DNA from: Glandiceps talaboti
Taxonomy: Eukaryota > Hemichordata > Enteropneusta > Spengelidae
Length of the DNA stretch: 64,000 nucleotides
Assembly: GCF_964340395.1 (NCBI RefSeq)
Contig: NC_135566.1
Coordinates: forward strand, 842,501 to 906,500
Reading direction: 5' to 3'
Shown here: positions 11,395 through 31,660 of the stretch, piece after piece
Numbering within the stretch: position 1 is the stretch's first letter
Layout: each line of letters starts with the position of its first letter
Notes under the pieces: generated by a model
Database searches by the model: none
What the model was told of the DNA's origin: nothing
What the model saw: only the letters and a program-made list of their open reading frames with translations
Translations under genes and position numbers: made by a program

Positions 11395-13568
11395 TCTCGG
11401 ACGAATCTTCGGATCATTTGGGTCAGAGATCAGCGGGTACCTTATGCATGTCCGGCTTACAATGTATGCATGTGCTTTGCTTCAGGCTTTGTATTGTTTA
11501 CTTTAGCAGCCCGTAGGTGGCGCTGTCACGAGTGTACCTGCCCCAGCTACAGCTCGAGTTCATCAAACCATGGAAGTGGGTTATACTTTCATGTTCAAAC
11601 CGATAAACCCCACGTTATTCGATTTATCACGGGCAGCAGTGACCATATGATTAATGAAATTGATTTTTCTGTTGTTTTCTTCTTTTTCCTGGCTAGTCTT
11701 CTCTCCCGACTGTATATTAATATTTTATTGACTGAATACAGACATCTCAACCTGTAGATACTACTGGTACCAAATAAGGTTTAATGTATTCATGAAAGAA
11801 TCACATCGAATTCTGTAAACTTTTCAGGAACCTTATCTGCTAGAAATAAATACAGATATGATAATAATTGTCCATTGTTATATCACAGAATCAGTGGCTT
11901 CAAGGAAAAAAACCAATATCACAAGATTAGGTTTTGTTGTAGTCTGTTTATGGCAGTGATGTGACTGGACTGACTCCAGTACAATAACACTTGTTTTAAT
12001 AGTGAGGACTGTTATTAGAGTCATTCAGTTCAATAAACAGGCTTACTTTGTGGTGAAGAGAAATCAAGTATTATTACATAAATATGGTCAATGTAAGGTA
12101 AAATGGGGGACTGGAAGGTAAAATAGTCTACAACATCGGACAGAAAGATTTCTTTAATTGTGGGTATAGTACTTTTTTTATCGTTTCAAAATAACCTCAA
12201 CAACAGACTTTTTGATCCAAACAACTCTATTTTCAGCCAAACTCTGATGAATTTCTTCCCCACACAGTACTTTCTCTCTCTCATTCATCCAAACAAATGA
12301 TATATGTCACACTGAGAAAACACATATTTTATAAAACATTTTAATTAGTTTATGCATTTTTCGTTAACTAACACTTTATCAAATAAGTAAAACAGAACTG
12401 ACACACATTCACTGAATGGTGGTGTGCACAGAAGTCATTTACAGTCAATTCAGCCCTAATGACAATAACTGCAGCATTAGTTTTGAATTTCAATTGTTAA
12501 GTTTATAGCTTTTTTCATTCAGGGGTTGAAACTCAAAAAGTTTGGGTTTAAACTCAGGAACGAAATAAACTAAAAAATTCAAATACAAAACTAGTGCTAC
12601 GATTAGTTCAGCTAATTCGGCCCAAGTTGTACTTTATATGAATATCTGCAAAGAATTCATTGTTTATGTAAATATAATCAATAGAAAAATAAAAAATTGT
12701 AACTTGATCAGAAGTAAATTTATTACATTTTTTCCTGTTGGGTACTGTACTGTAATAATTTGATATACCTTTTCTAAAAGGTACTAGACCCTCAGGTAAA
12801 AGTTGCTAATCTGGTGGGAGTGTCAGTCAACCAAGTAAAGCAGTTGACGCAGTCAAGAAGTGAGTTCACTGAGTTGATCCAGCAATGGTTCAGCCTATCT
12901 CTGTTGCAAGTTCGCTAAGTTGGTCTGGCAATGGTTCAGCCTTTCTCTGTTGTGAGTTCGACAAGTTGGTCCGGCAACTTTTCAGCATATCTCTATCATG
13001 ACAGTGGTTGTTTTTTTGGAAGAACACAAATAACAAAACATGATCATCTTCATGAATGTTTAAACCAACATTTTTACAAACAATACATTTTCTGTCAAAA
13101 GTAGCTTTACCAACATGTCACCCCAATTTGAACCAATGCGGATTTATCATCTAGTTATATATGGATACTCTGCATATATATTAACTAATATATAAAAGTA
13201 TATCAAAATAGGAAGATAAAATATGAATACTGTAACAGATATGATAATTACAAATATACAAAATAGAGATAAAATAAACAACAAAACAAAATTTCTTGAT
13301 TTTTACAATTTGCAAAATATGAAATTCAAATATATGAGGTTCAACCTCATCCCAGTGTAAATAATGATCATTTCAAGTGTAACTCCACATAATATAACCC
13401 CACAGAAATGCGAAAGTTAACAAAACCCTACATCAAGTTTAGTGGCATAATGTTACATTTGAAAATAAAGACTAAATACTAACTTTGGTATTAGAAATAC
13501 TACACAAGTATGGCACTTTGTCAATCAAATACTTTCCTTCACGGAACAAAATAAGGTTGATAATCTAA
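11395..13568. other. Intergenic space upstream of TLCD3 copy 1
   Basis: The first ~120 bases contain several CpGs and presumably hold the promoter and 5' UTR of copy 1. Further out the sequence is AT-rich. About 12850-13005 holds three degenerate ~52-bp units (GCAATGGTTCAGCC, AGTTGGTC). The open frame on the plus strand at 11470-11757 has no recognisable domain. Confidence 0.5.
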
Positions 13569-14815
13569 CCCTGTGATATATTTTACCCTGACTATGTAAC
13601 ATAAAGAATCTTAAAGTTTGATATTTAATCTTGTAACCCTGGTAATATATAGTTTACCTTGACTATGTAACACAAACAATCTTAAAGTTTGATATTTAAT
13701 CTTGGTAGTATATAGTTTACCTTGACTATGTAACACAAACAATCTTAAAGTTTGATATTTAATCTTGGTAGTATATAGTTTACCTTGACTATGTAACACA
13801 AACAATCTTAAAGTTTGATATTTAATCTTGGTAATATATAGTTTACCTTGACTATGTAACACAAACAATCTTAAAGTTTGATATTTAATCTTGGTAGTAT
13901 ATAGTTTACCTTGACTATGTAACACAAACAATCTTAAAGTTTGATAATTAATCTTGGTAGTATATAGTTTACCTTGACTATGTAACACAAACAATCTTAA
14001 AGTTTGATATTTAATCTTGGTAATATATAGTTTACCTTGACTATGTAACACAAACAATCTTAAAGTTTGATATTTAATCTTGGTAATATATAGTTTACCT
14101 TGACTATGTAACACAAACAATCTTAAAGTTTGATATTTAATCTTGGTAATATATAGTTTACCTTGACTATGTAACACAAACAATCTTAAAGTTTGATATT
14201 TAATCTTGTAACCCTGGTAATATATAGTTTACCTTGACTATGTAACACAAACAGTCATAAAGTTTGATATTTAATCTTGGTAGTATATAGTTTACCTTGA
14301 CTATGTAACACAAACAATCTTAAAGTTTGATATTTAATCTTGGTAATATATAGTTTACCTTGACTATGTAACACAAACAATCTTAAAGTTTGATATTTAA
14401 TCTTGGTAGTATATAGTTTACCTTGACAATGTAACACAAACAATCTTAAAGTTTTATATTTAATCTTGGTAGTATATAGTTTACCTTGATTATGTAACAC
14501 AAACAATCTTAAAGTTTGATATTTAATCTTGGTAATACATAGTTTACCTTGACTATGTAACATAAACAATCTTAAAGTTTGATATTTAATCTTGGTAATA
14601 TATAGTTTACCTTGACTATGTAACACAAACAATCTTAAATTTTGATATTTAATCTTGGTAATACATAGTTTACCTTGACTATGTAACACAAACAATCTTA
14701 AAGTTTGATATTTAATCTTGGTAGTATATAGTTTACCTTGACTATGTAACACAAACAATCTTAAAGTTTGATATTTAACCTTGTATCCCTGGTAATATAT
14801 ATTTTCTTGGCTACA
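13569..14815. repeat. 63-bp minisatellite between the TLCD3 genes
   Basis: About 19 copies of a 63-bp unit (GTTTACCTTGACTATGTAAC, CAATCTTAAAGTTTGATATT, TTGGTAGTATATA). The unit is 21 codons long, so the minus strand is open across whole blocks, reading FVLHSQGKLY over and over. This is a by-product of the period, not a gene. Units differ mainly at TAGTATA/TAATATA. Confidence 0.95.
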
Positions 14816-15489
14816 AAACACAGTGTATTTCGAACAAATCTCAATATCAGTATGAAAAAACTGTCAACAAATTCAATATATGGGGCTAATTAATATTAAT
14901 TTATGTATATTATGTCAATGAATATTCAAATGGGATGACAATGACATGATAGACATGAAGAATATTCATTGGCCTCACATCTTGCACTGTATTATTGTGT
15001 ATGTGTGATTGATAGGCAGTTATTTTCTCCAATACCTTTGGAGTAATGACCCAAAAATAAACCTCAATCAACCCTACACTTCTTACAAATAGACCCTAAA
15101 TTCCTAACAAATGGAATGTCATGTTGAGGTACATGTACTACAACAGAGACATTTATAGTTCCTTACTAGACATTGTAAAAGTAAAGTGACAAAACTTACA
15201 GGGCAGTATGAATTATTCAAAAGGTTTACATTGCACAACTTCATAGATTTCAATTGGTTAACGCAACAAAGTGAAAAGTTTTTTTGTAGAGTTTCTGTCT
15301 CTTTTTTTTGTCTCTACTCAAAGTAAATTCATGAAAAATATAAATACTATGTAGCCCTCTTACACTGTTATGATATTTCTCTGGGAGACACGTTATTTCC
15401 ATCGTGATGAAGTGAAACGTTTCCAAAGTTGTAGAATTCTGACTCTTAATACAAAATTTCCATCAAGAAAGTATGACCCTGATAATATT
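14816..15489. other. Intergenic, 3' side of TLCD3 copy 2
   Basis: AT-rich sequence with no gene or tandem repeat seen. It presumably holds the 3' UTR of the minus-strand gene ending at 15490. I found no clean AATAAA on the minus strand close to the stop. Confidence 0.4.
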
Positions 15490-24508
<9,019 letters not shown>

Positions 24509-26036
24509 AACATCAAAATGGACGGACACTCTTGTCAAATAATCTCCTGTTTCCCAGGACGCTTTCACATGATATCGTAGGTCAAAGGTCAAACCGAGAA
24601 CACGTTCTTTCAATTCACTTACCATAAAACACTTTTTCCATTTTATAGAATCGATTTATGTTATAGGTAAGGCTCGATGGGTATACAAAGAAACCAATAG
24701 TAACTAAAATTGTCAGTAAATCGAACAAAATTTACAAAAAAACTACCTGGAGAAAATAACTAAAAACAAACAAACGGGAAGCTAGAAGTTCAACAAAGAG
24801 AGAAAGCGATTGAGGGATCTGGTCCATTCATAAGCTGAATGTAATAACCTGTATTTAAAATCTCTTTCACTGGTAGAGTACGTTCATTTAAGAAATCCAA
24901 TCTTATATCGCCTTCCTGGTACGTTTGACTTAAAAATGAGTGTATAATCGGACCACGAAGCAGAACGTAGTATTTCGAGTATCGGCGTGTAAACAAACCA
25001 AACCGCGATCGCAGCACCGGTAAGGTTGGTTTTTATCGCTTTGTATTTTTACATGCTTGCACTCTTCACAACATCACAGAACGTGTTCAAAATTGTGTTT
25101 AATATATGACAGGTGGTTACTGTAGGAAATATTTCTGAATTCTAAATACAGATGGGCTTGATTTTAAAGTAAAGAACTTAGATTTTTAAATGTACAGTAC
25201 TTGGTGTTATGATTTCAATGTTCACTATGATTGGGTAGCAAAGAAATGTATGCCCATTTTGCAATATTCACTGTGTAATTATATCAACAGATTTTATATT
25301 TGACACAATCGGCTGAAATCAGTTCATGTATATCTGAATAATCTAAGTAGAGTATTCCACACAAAAAAATGTTGAATTTATCATTTGCATTTTGTGTTTG
25401 AAATAAGAAAATACAATCACTTTGTATAAACATTCCTTTTAATTTCTTACTTATGTCATAATTTTCAGTTTGTAATTTTTCTCAGTTTCAGATTTACTCA
25501 TTTCAAAGGCAAGGAAGAGGGGGTGGGGGTGAACACACGGATTTAATTTATTTGATCACATATTAATTCCCAGAGGAAATACTAAAGGTTACAAAGCACA
25601 GACCAAATAAGTAAAATAAAATGTATAAAAATATTATTTTTTTTAAATCTGAAAAATGAGTTATAAGGGTAGGTGTTGCTGTCTCATCAAACATATGCTT
25701 ATATATTGTGCGACATCCAGTTTAATTTTTTTTTCAATTAATGTTTGTCATTGATGGTGATATAATGGGCAGGTAAATGAATAACATAAATGAACCAATT
25801 CAAAATAGATGATAAACAAGACAAACTCAGTAGATTTGAGTACATGTACATTGTTAACCTAGTAATCGCCGATTTGATTTGCCACCAAGCTCCAACATTA
25901 AATGTGTCATCAAAATATATACATATCTACTTTCTAGATAACAACTGTCATAATAGATTGTGAAAGTATAAGAGATACAGTAATGAATTACAAATTTGTG
26001 AATAACTTACTCTTACCCGGTACTATTTATTTCCAG
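24509..26036. promoter_or_regulatory. Divergent promoter region, TLCD3 copy 2 and SGF29
   Basis: About 1.5 kb separates the minus-strand start at 24508 from the likely SGF29 acceptor at 26035-26036. A stretch rich in CpG for this window lies around 24960-25020 (CGCGATCGCAGCACCGG), a likely initiation region, possibly bidirectional. No TATA box or other specific site can be assigned. The open frame at 24790-25017 on the minus strand begins with GTG and has no recognisable domain; it could be 5' UTR. Confidence 0.4.
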
Positions 26037-26074
26037 TGCATATCTACTGATTTATAATCATCAAAAGTTTTATT

Positions 26075-29000
26075 ATGAGGAGAGCCAAGTCAATACCGAG
26101 TGTTAGTGGTCTCACTAGTGTTGGAACACCACCATCAAATAGTGGTCCACCAACCCTCACTGCACCACCAATGTCATCAGCATTATCTATGCCAGTATTA
26201 CCAGCAGCTCCATCGTCATCAGAACCAAGTGTGAGAGAAATGTTGAAAGAACTTCATCAATTGATAATACAAACTCAGGTACACATTCACATGAATAGTT
26301 TCGTTGAATTTATCATCACATATACTGCTCAGTTGAAAATTTGGACTCAAAAAAGAACTTAATTCATTTTAATTCCTTATTTGACATCTGTATCTCTCCT
26401 TTGTTTCCTCTTTTGTATACCAGTAATTGTAAGGTTATTTTTGGAGGAATCAAATAACTGACATAAGATGAACAGACTCAGCAGATGTGGAATATGATTC
26501 CAGCCAGATTCTCCCATGTCCTGAAATAAAAAATGAAATATAAAAACTTGAAGATGTATAGTCATGATTACCCATTTTCCCAAACATAGTTGACAAACTC
26601 AACCTCAGACTGAAACCGTATAAATTTAGTTATAGATGTTATTGGCTAAGAACTGTGAATAAGTTTCTTTAATGGATTTATACAACACAGACTATTTTTC
26701 CTAATAAAGTTTATGTTATGTTTTCAGGAGGAAAGGGCAAAGGGTGAACACAATCTTTCTAATATTGCAAAAACACATGAAAGAATGCAGTATGAACAAA
26801 AAGGTAATCATGTATACACACATGTAGTACACACTATCACATGAAAGTGCAGTTATATATATATTTAAAAAAAAAAAAAATTCGCTATTTCAGATAGACA
26901 AATATAATTATAACAGAACTCAGTCTGTTCTCTACTTTCAAAGTGAGAGAAACTAAAATCCACCACAAGCACTTGATGCAAAAACCCAGCATACCCACAT
27001 TGACATACATGCTTCATGGAGTGTTGATAGACCAGTATGTTTTGTTTATCTGAAATAATAAATATCATAAATATATAACTATATACATTCTGTGGAATCC
27101 TTTCATGTTCATTTGCATGCAAGTGATATGCAGTATCATTTTTTATATGCACAGTTTTGCAAATACCAGTATTTCATAGAAATACAACCCATAGCTACAG
27201 TACATTGAATGAAATTGCTCTCCAGTATTTCAAGTAGTAACATTATTGATTAGTTGAGACTAAATTTCACATGCAACATTTGTTGAAATTAGACTTTTCT
27301 TTATGTTAGGTGAATATCTGAAAACACAAGTCTTAGATTTCTTTCAAATTATCTATAATCTGTCTATAACTTTACAGTGTTCATGTCAAGGTGATATATA
27401 TATTTCATAACATATATAAATGATTGTGTATTTTTACTTGTCCGGAAAAGTGTTTATAATTTTGTCAAGAGAGTTTTAGATAGTAGTAATGTTTATGTAC
27501 AGTGTGTTTACTCATGTTTGTACCACGACTCCAGTGCAGGCACTGGAGAGATATTCTTTATTGATTTATTGATCACTATTTGCTTTTTTGTATTAGTTTG
27601 TTTTTTTTATATGTATTTTCTCGTAAATTCTTTGTGTATTTCTTTTATATGGGCCTTGAGCCTGATCCAAACAATAAATAAAATAAAGTATTGTCAGAAT
27701 TTTTCGTCTTCACCAGACAAATTAAACACTTTTTCTCTCTTTCAGTTTCACCGTATTTCAAACAAAAACTTAGAGGCCTGTATAATACAGCAATGGCTGA
27801 TGCAGAAAGTGAAGCTGAGTAAGTACTCCGTGTATGTACATTGTAGGCATTACAGGGGCACAGACTGTGTTTACATGTATAGTATATTTATATGGTACTC
27901 ACAGTATTCTACTTACTGGAGCACACCACTTTCAATTGACTGAAGTCAAATCTGGTATTAAGATATAATTTATACATGATCTGATGATGTAATTTATCAT
28001 ACATATAAAAAATGTTGAAGAAAGCCATACTGTCTTGCGACTCGTAGTGACAAGACCCCTTAGGTCACTCATATTTCCCCCAGTTGAATAAACAAAAATT
28101 TTGGGAGTAATCTCAAATTATGTTATCTAAGATATTTCTTGTGAGACTACAAACTTGTGGTAAATTTGACCCATTATAATGTCTTTGTATATTCCACCCA
28201 CTCCTAGTATGTTGAGGAAATGTCTGGACAAAGTGGCTCAAATCAAGACAGTGAGGAATGAAAGAAGACTAGCAGCAAGGACAGGTTACCCTGATGAAGT
28301 ACCCAGGAAGACTATGAGAAGGGGTGTTCTTATGACAATGTTACAACAATCAGCATTAACACTGCCACTGTGGATTGGCAAGCCTGGTGAAAGGTAATAT
28401 ATGTACTTACTACTAGAATGATATCATATATTAAGATTGTCTATTTGAAGTCATACACAAGTTCTAGTTTTGTCACTATTGATTGAGAAACAGAGATGTT
28501 TCAAATAAATCACTTATCCTACTTCAGCATCTAACTTGATCTGACAGAATGATCAAATTTGCTGGAGGTGTTGAAATTTTGATCATTCTGTCAAATTGAT
28601 GCAGTTAGACACTGAACGATGAGTTATTTGTTTGAAACATGTTTGTTTCTCAATCAAAAGTGGAAGAAGAGAGCTTGTGTATCAATCTCAGTGCTTCCAT
28701 GATGAACGTACGTAGTGTTAACATGAATGTCATTATAAGGCATAAAAATGTACAAAAACGACTGTCTTGTAATTTTATGTCGTGTCATTCCTGAAATAAA
28801 GCAGTGAAGTTGTCAGGACCAAGCATCTAATATGAACATGTCTGCAGACTGCTGATTATTTACTCTTATTCCCTTCTCAGTCCTCCCCCACTGTGTGGTG
28901 CAATCAGTGCTGAATCTAATTACCTTGCTAAGACAGGAGATAAAGTGGCTGCCAGAGTGAAAGGTATTGATGGAGATGAAACCTGGATACTGGCTGAAGT

Positions 29001-30036
29001 TGTCTCCTTCAATCCTAGTAGTAACAAATATGAAGTAGATGATATCGATGAAGAAGGCAAAGAGTGAGTCTCAATTACATATTTGATATATGCAACCTTT
29101 TGTACATTTGTGCTATTTTCAGTGGTACAACAGTATATTTAACCCTTTAATATTTGTTTGTTTGTTTATTTGTCATGCTTTAAGGCAATAACCCTTCAGG
29201 AATCATAAATATTTATGTTGTGCCATTACATAATTATGTACTAGTATGTTGCTGACTTACCAGTATCATAAGACAATGTATGTCCATGGCACAAGAACGT
29301 CCACTGAGCAACTTTCAATGCAAATAACGCATATATAATATACTTATTGTAAAAATCATGAAATGACTCTCCAGACCCCAGTATTTAAAAGTACCTTAAA
29401 AATTCATTCAGTGTTATTCCTTAGTTTCTATATAATTATTCTGTAGATATAGAGGTACTAGGTATTGTTAAGAATCAATTAGAATTATGAAAATGTCAGA
29501 AGAGAGATTTTGATGATGGTTGCCATGGTTTTACTTACATTACTCATCACACAATGTTATCTTTTCTGTGTTTATAGGAGACATTTCCTGTCTAGGAGAA
29601 GGGTCATTCCACTTCCACTTATGAAAGCTGATCCAGAAAACAATCCAGAGGCATTGTTTCATAAAAATCAGGTAAAAAAGGGGTAGTCATTAAAAATTAT
29701 CATGATTACTTTCTTCCTTATACAAGTGTACACAACTAAATGTTTGTTTTATGTGTTTGTGCATAACATGAGTCTATATATATCTATGTGTGTGTGTGTG
29801 TGTGCGTGTGTCTGTGTGTGTGTGTGTGTGTGTCTGTGTGTGTTACATAATTTATGGCATCTTTTTCTTTTCATTTCAGCTGGTATTGGCATTATATCCA
29901 CAGACAACATGTTTCTACAGAGCTCTTATCCATGACCCTCCATCAAGGGTAAGATACTATTGTCAGATATTGTATAGCTCTAAATAACTTTTCAAGCACA
30001 CAGCTAAAATATTTGACCTTGACGTATGTATCTGAA

Positions 30037-30111
<75 letters not shown>

Positions 30112-30456
30112 GTGTCAAACAAATGGTAAACAGATCTTGTAACATGTGCCATAAATTATGATATTGTTTAAATGATATTATTTATTTTCCTTTCCTCCAC
30201 TGTGAAACCAGTACTTCTGTCATGTTCTCATATTGCTATGTGTGTTTTCAAACAAGTATTATTTCTGAGCCTCTATCACCAGCTGTCAATCTCCATGGTA
30301 ACTTACTGTTTGATTTTTTTCCCTCTATTTTTGGTTCAGCCTCAAGATGATTACTCTGTACTATTTGAAGATACCTCCTATGCTGATGGTTATTCACCAC
30401 CATTGAATGTAGCACAGAGATATGTTGTTGCTGTCAAGGAGTCTAGAAAGAGATAA
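26075..30456 (+). CDS. SGF29: SGF29, tandem-Tudor subunit of SAGA/ATAC
   Basis: SGF29 (CCDC101) belongs to the histone acetyltransferase module of SAGA and ATAC and reads H3K4me2/3 in the nucleus. Eight coding exons: 26075-26278, 26728-26803, 27746-27818, 28208-28393, 28881-29063, 29578-29671, 29880-29948 and 30340-30456, 333 residues (human 293). All borders are GT/AG and all phases agree. An upstream in-frame TGA makes the ATG at 26075 the first; a TTTCCAG acceptor at 26036 suggests a noncoding first exon. The N-terminus has a Ser/Pro-rich extension of about 50 residues before EMLKELHQLIIQTQ. Then come a coiled-coil-like part (GEHNLSNIAKTHERM), RKTMRRGVLMTMLQQSA, LPLWIGKPG and the two Tudor repeats. 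YEVDDIDEEGKE supplies the acidic pocket for the H3 N-terminus; LYPQTTCFYRAL and SVLFEDTSY keep the two tyrosines and the phenylalanine of the methyl-lysine cage. All key residues are intact, so it should be functional. Confidence 0.97.
28451..28687. repeat. Foldback element in SGF29 intron 4
   Basis: Arms of about 100 bases pair around a loop of about 16. Examples are ACAGAATGATCAAATT against ATTTTGATCATTCTGTC and TTGATTGAGAAACA against TTTCTCAATCAA. The arms are well kept, so the element is probably young or constrained. No protein is encoded. Confidence 0.75.
29784..30111. repeat. (GT)n, (GA)n and (ACAG)n microsatellites in SGF29
   Basis: An interrupted GT array at 29788-29842 ends about 37 bases before the exon at 29880. 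A GA run at 30041-30078 and ACAG repeats at 30079-30111 lie in the next intron. Length change near the exon 7 acceptor could affect splicing, but this is speculation. Confidence 0.9.
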
Positions 30457-31660
30457 TGCCACTGACCTAAGGTGTCCTGAAAGTGATTCTATAAGTAACC
30501 TAAGGAGTAAAGAAGATTGTAAGGTTGCTCTCAGGTGGACAATAAATAGCTTTAAGCAGAACTTGAACAATTCCAGCTGACCTGAGTAGTCCTAAAATAA
30601 ATCTCTGACTAACCTAATGGGTGCAGAGGTTGTATGACAACGGTGTTCAGGATGATGTGAAAGCCACCTATCGGAAAGTAGAACTTGAACAATTACAACT
30701 GACCTGAGTAGTCCTAAAATAAATCTCTGACTAACCTAATGGGTACAGAGGTTGTATTACAACTGTGTTCAGGATGATGTGAAAGCCACCAATCTGAAAG
30801 TAGAACTTGAACAATTACAACTGACCTAAGGAGTCCTGGATGTGAATCTATAAAACTACTGTAAGGTGGACAATAAAGCATTTTTTAGTTCAGGAGCAAT
30901 TGCAGCTTACCTGAGGAGTTCTTGAAGTGACAATATCGTTAACTTTAGAAGTAAGGAAGCTTGTACAACTGACTCACTTGGGAGTCCAGTAGGTATTTGA
31001 CCTAATAGGTCCATTAGGAGAGTGTACAACTGTCAGCAAAACAACCGTGCAAGTCACCCAAGAAAATATAGAAAATCAGAGTACATAGAAAGTTGACCAA
31101 CTCAAACTGAAGTCTATTAAACACACATTTTTTAAATATTTTTTTTACATATATATGACTGCCATTTTATTTGTAGTATGGTGGAAAGGACATTTTAAAG
31201 AATGTCATCCACTTGCATTTATAAGTAAATTTGAAAATATACATGTATATATTTAGCAAAGTTAGATTGAACATTTGTTAAACCACTGAATATTGCTAAC
31301 AAGTAGGAGATGATCACATACACAAATGTGTGTTACTAGTATTACCTTCCATTAAGTTTAGTTTTTAGTATGAAATGGAGAGTTTTCATAATAGCAAACC
31401 TACACATTTCAATAGAAATTTATGTGAAATGCATTTCCTTTGCAAATTATAAATCAAATTTTGACTTGTCAATTTCAAATATATTCAACATTTTTTTTAA
31501 AGATAAAATGTACGCAAATGTGAAGACTGCCATACTATAGATAGATCATTACATCAAATGTAAATATTTTCAAATGTCTTTTTTGTATCCTTATCTAAAC
31601 CAAAATGTTTTCATTTTGTGAGGATGTAGTGATTTCAAAATAAAGGATTAGGACTTAATC
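30457..31660 (+). other. SGF29 3' UTR with tandem repeats
   Basis: Units of about 124 bp (CTCTGACTAACCTAATGGGT, GTTCAGGATGATGTGAAAGC) repeat at about 30590-30840 with degenerate relatives on both sides (30460-30970). AATAAA words occur at 30541, 30872 and 31639-31644; the last, after a long AT-rich stretch, is my favourite for the main 3' end. The UTR length is inferred. Confidence 0.55.

Noticed and set aside
13611-14821. Long minus-strand open frames of FVLHSQGKLY repeats
   Set aside because: The 63-bp unit is a multiple of three and lacks a stop in one frame; no start context, domain or splice signals, and the unit drifts without codon pattern.
24790-25017. 75-residue minus-strand frame upstream of TLCD3 copy 2
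   Set aside because: Begins with GTG, has no family features, and lies where promoter or 5' UTR is expected.
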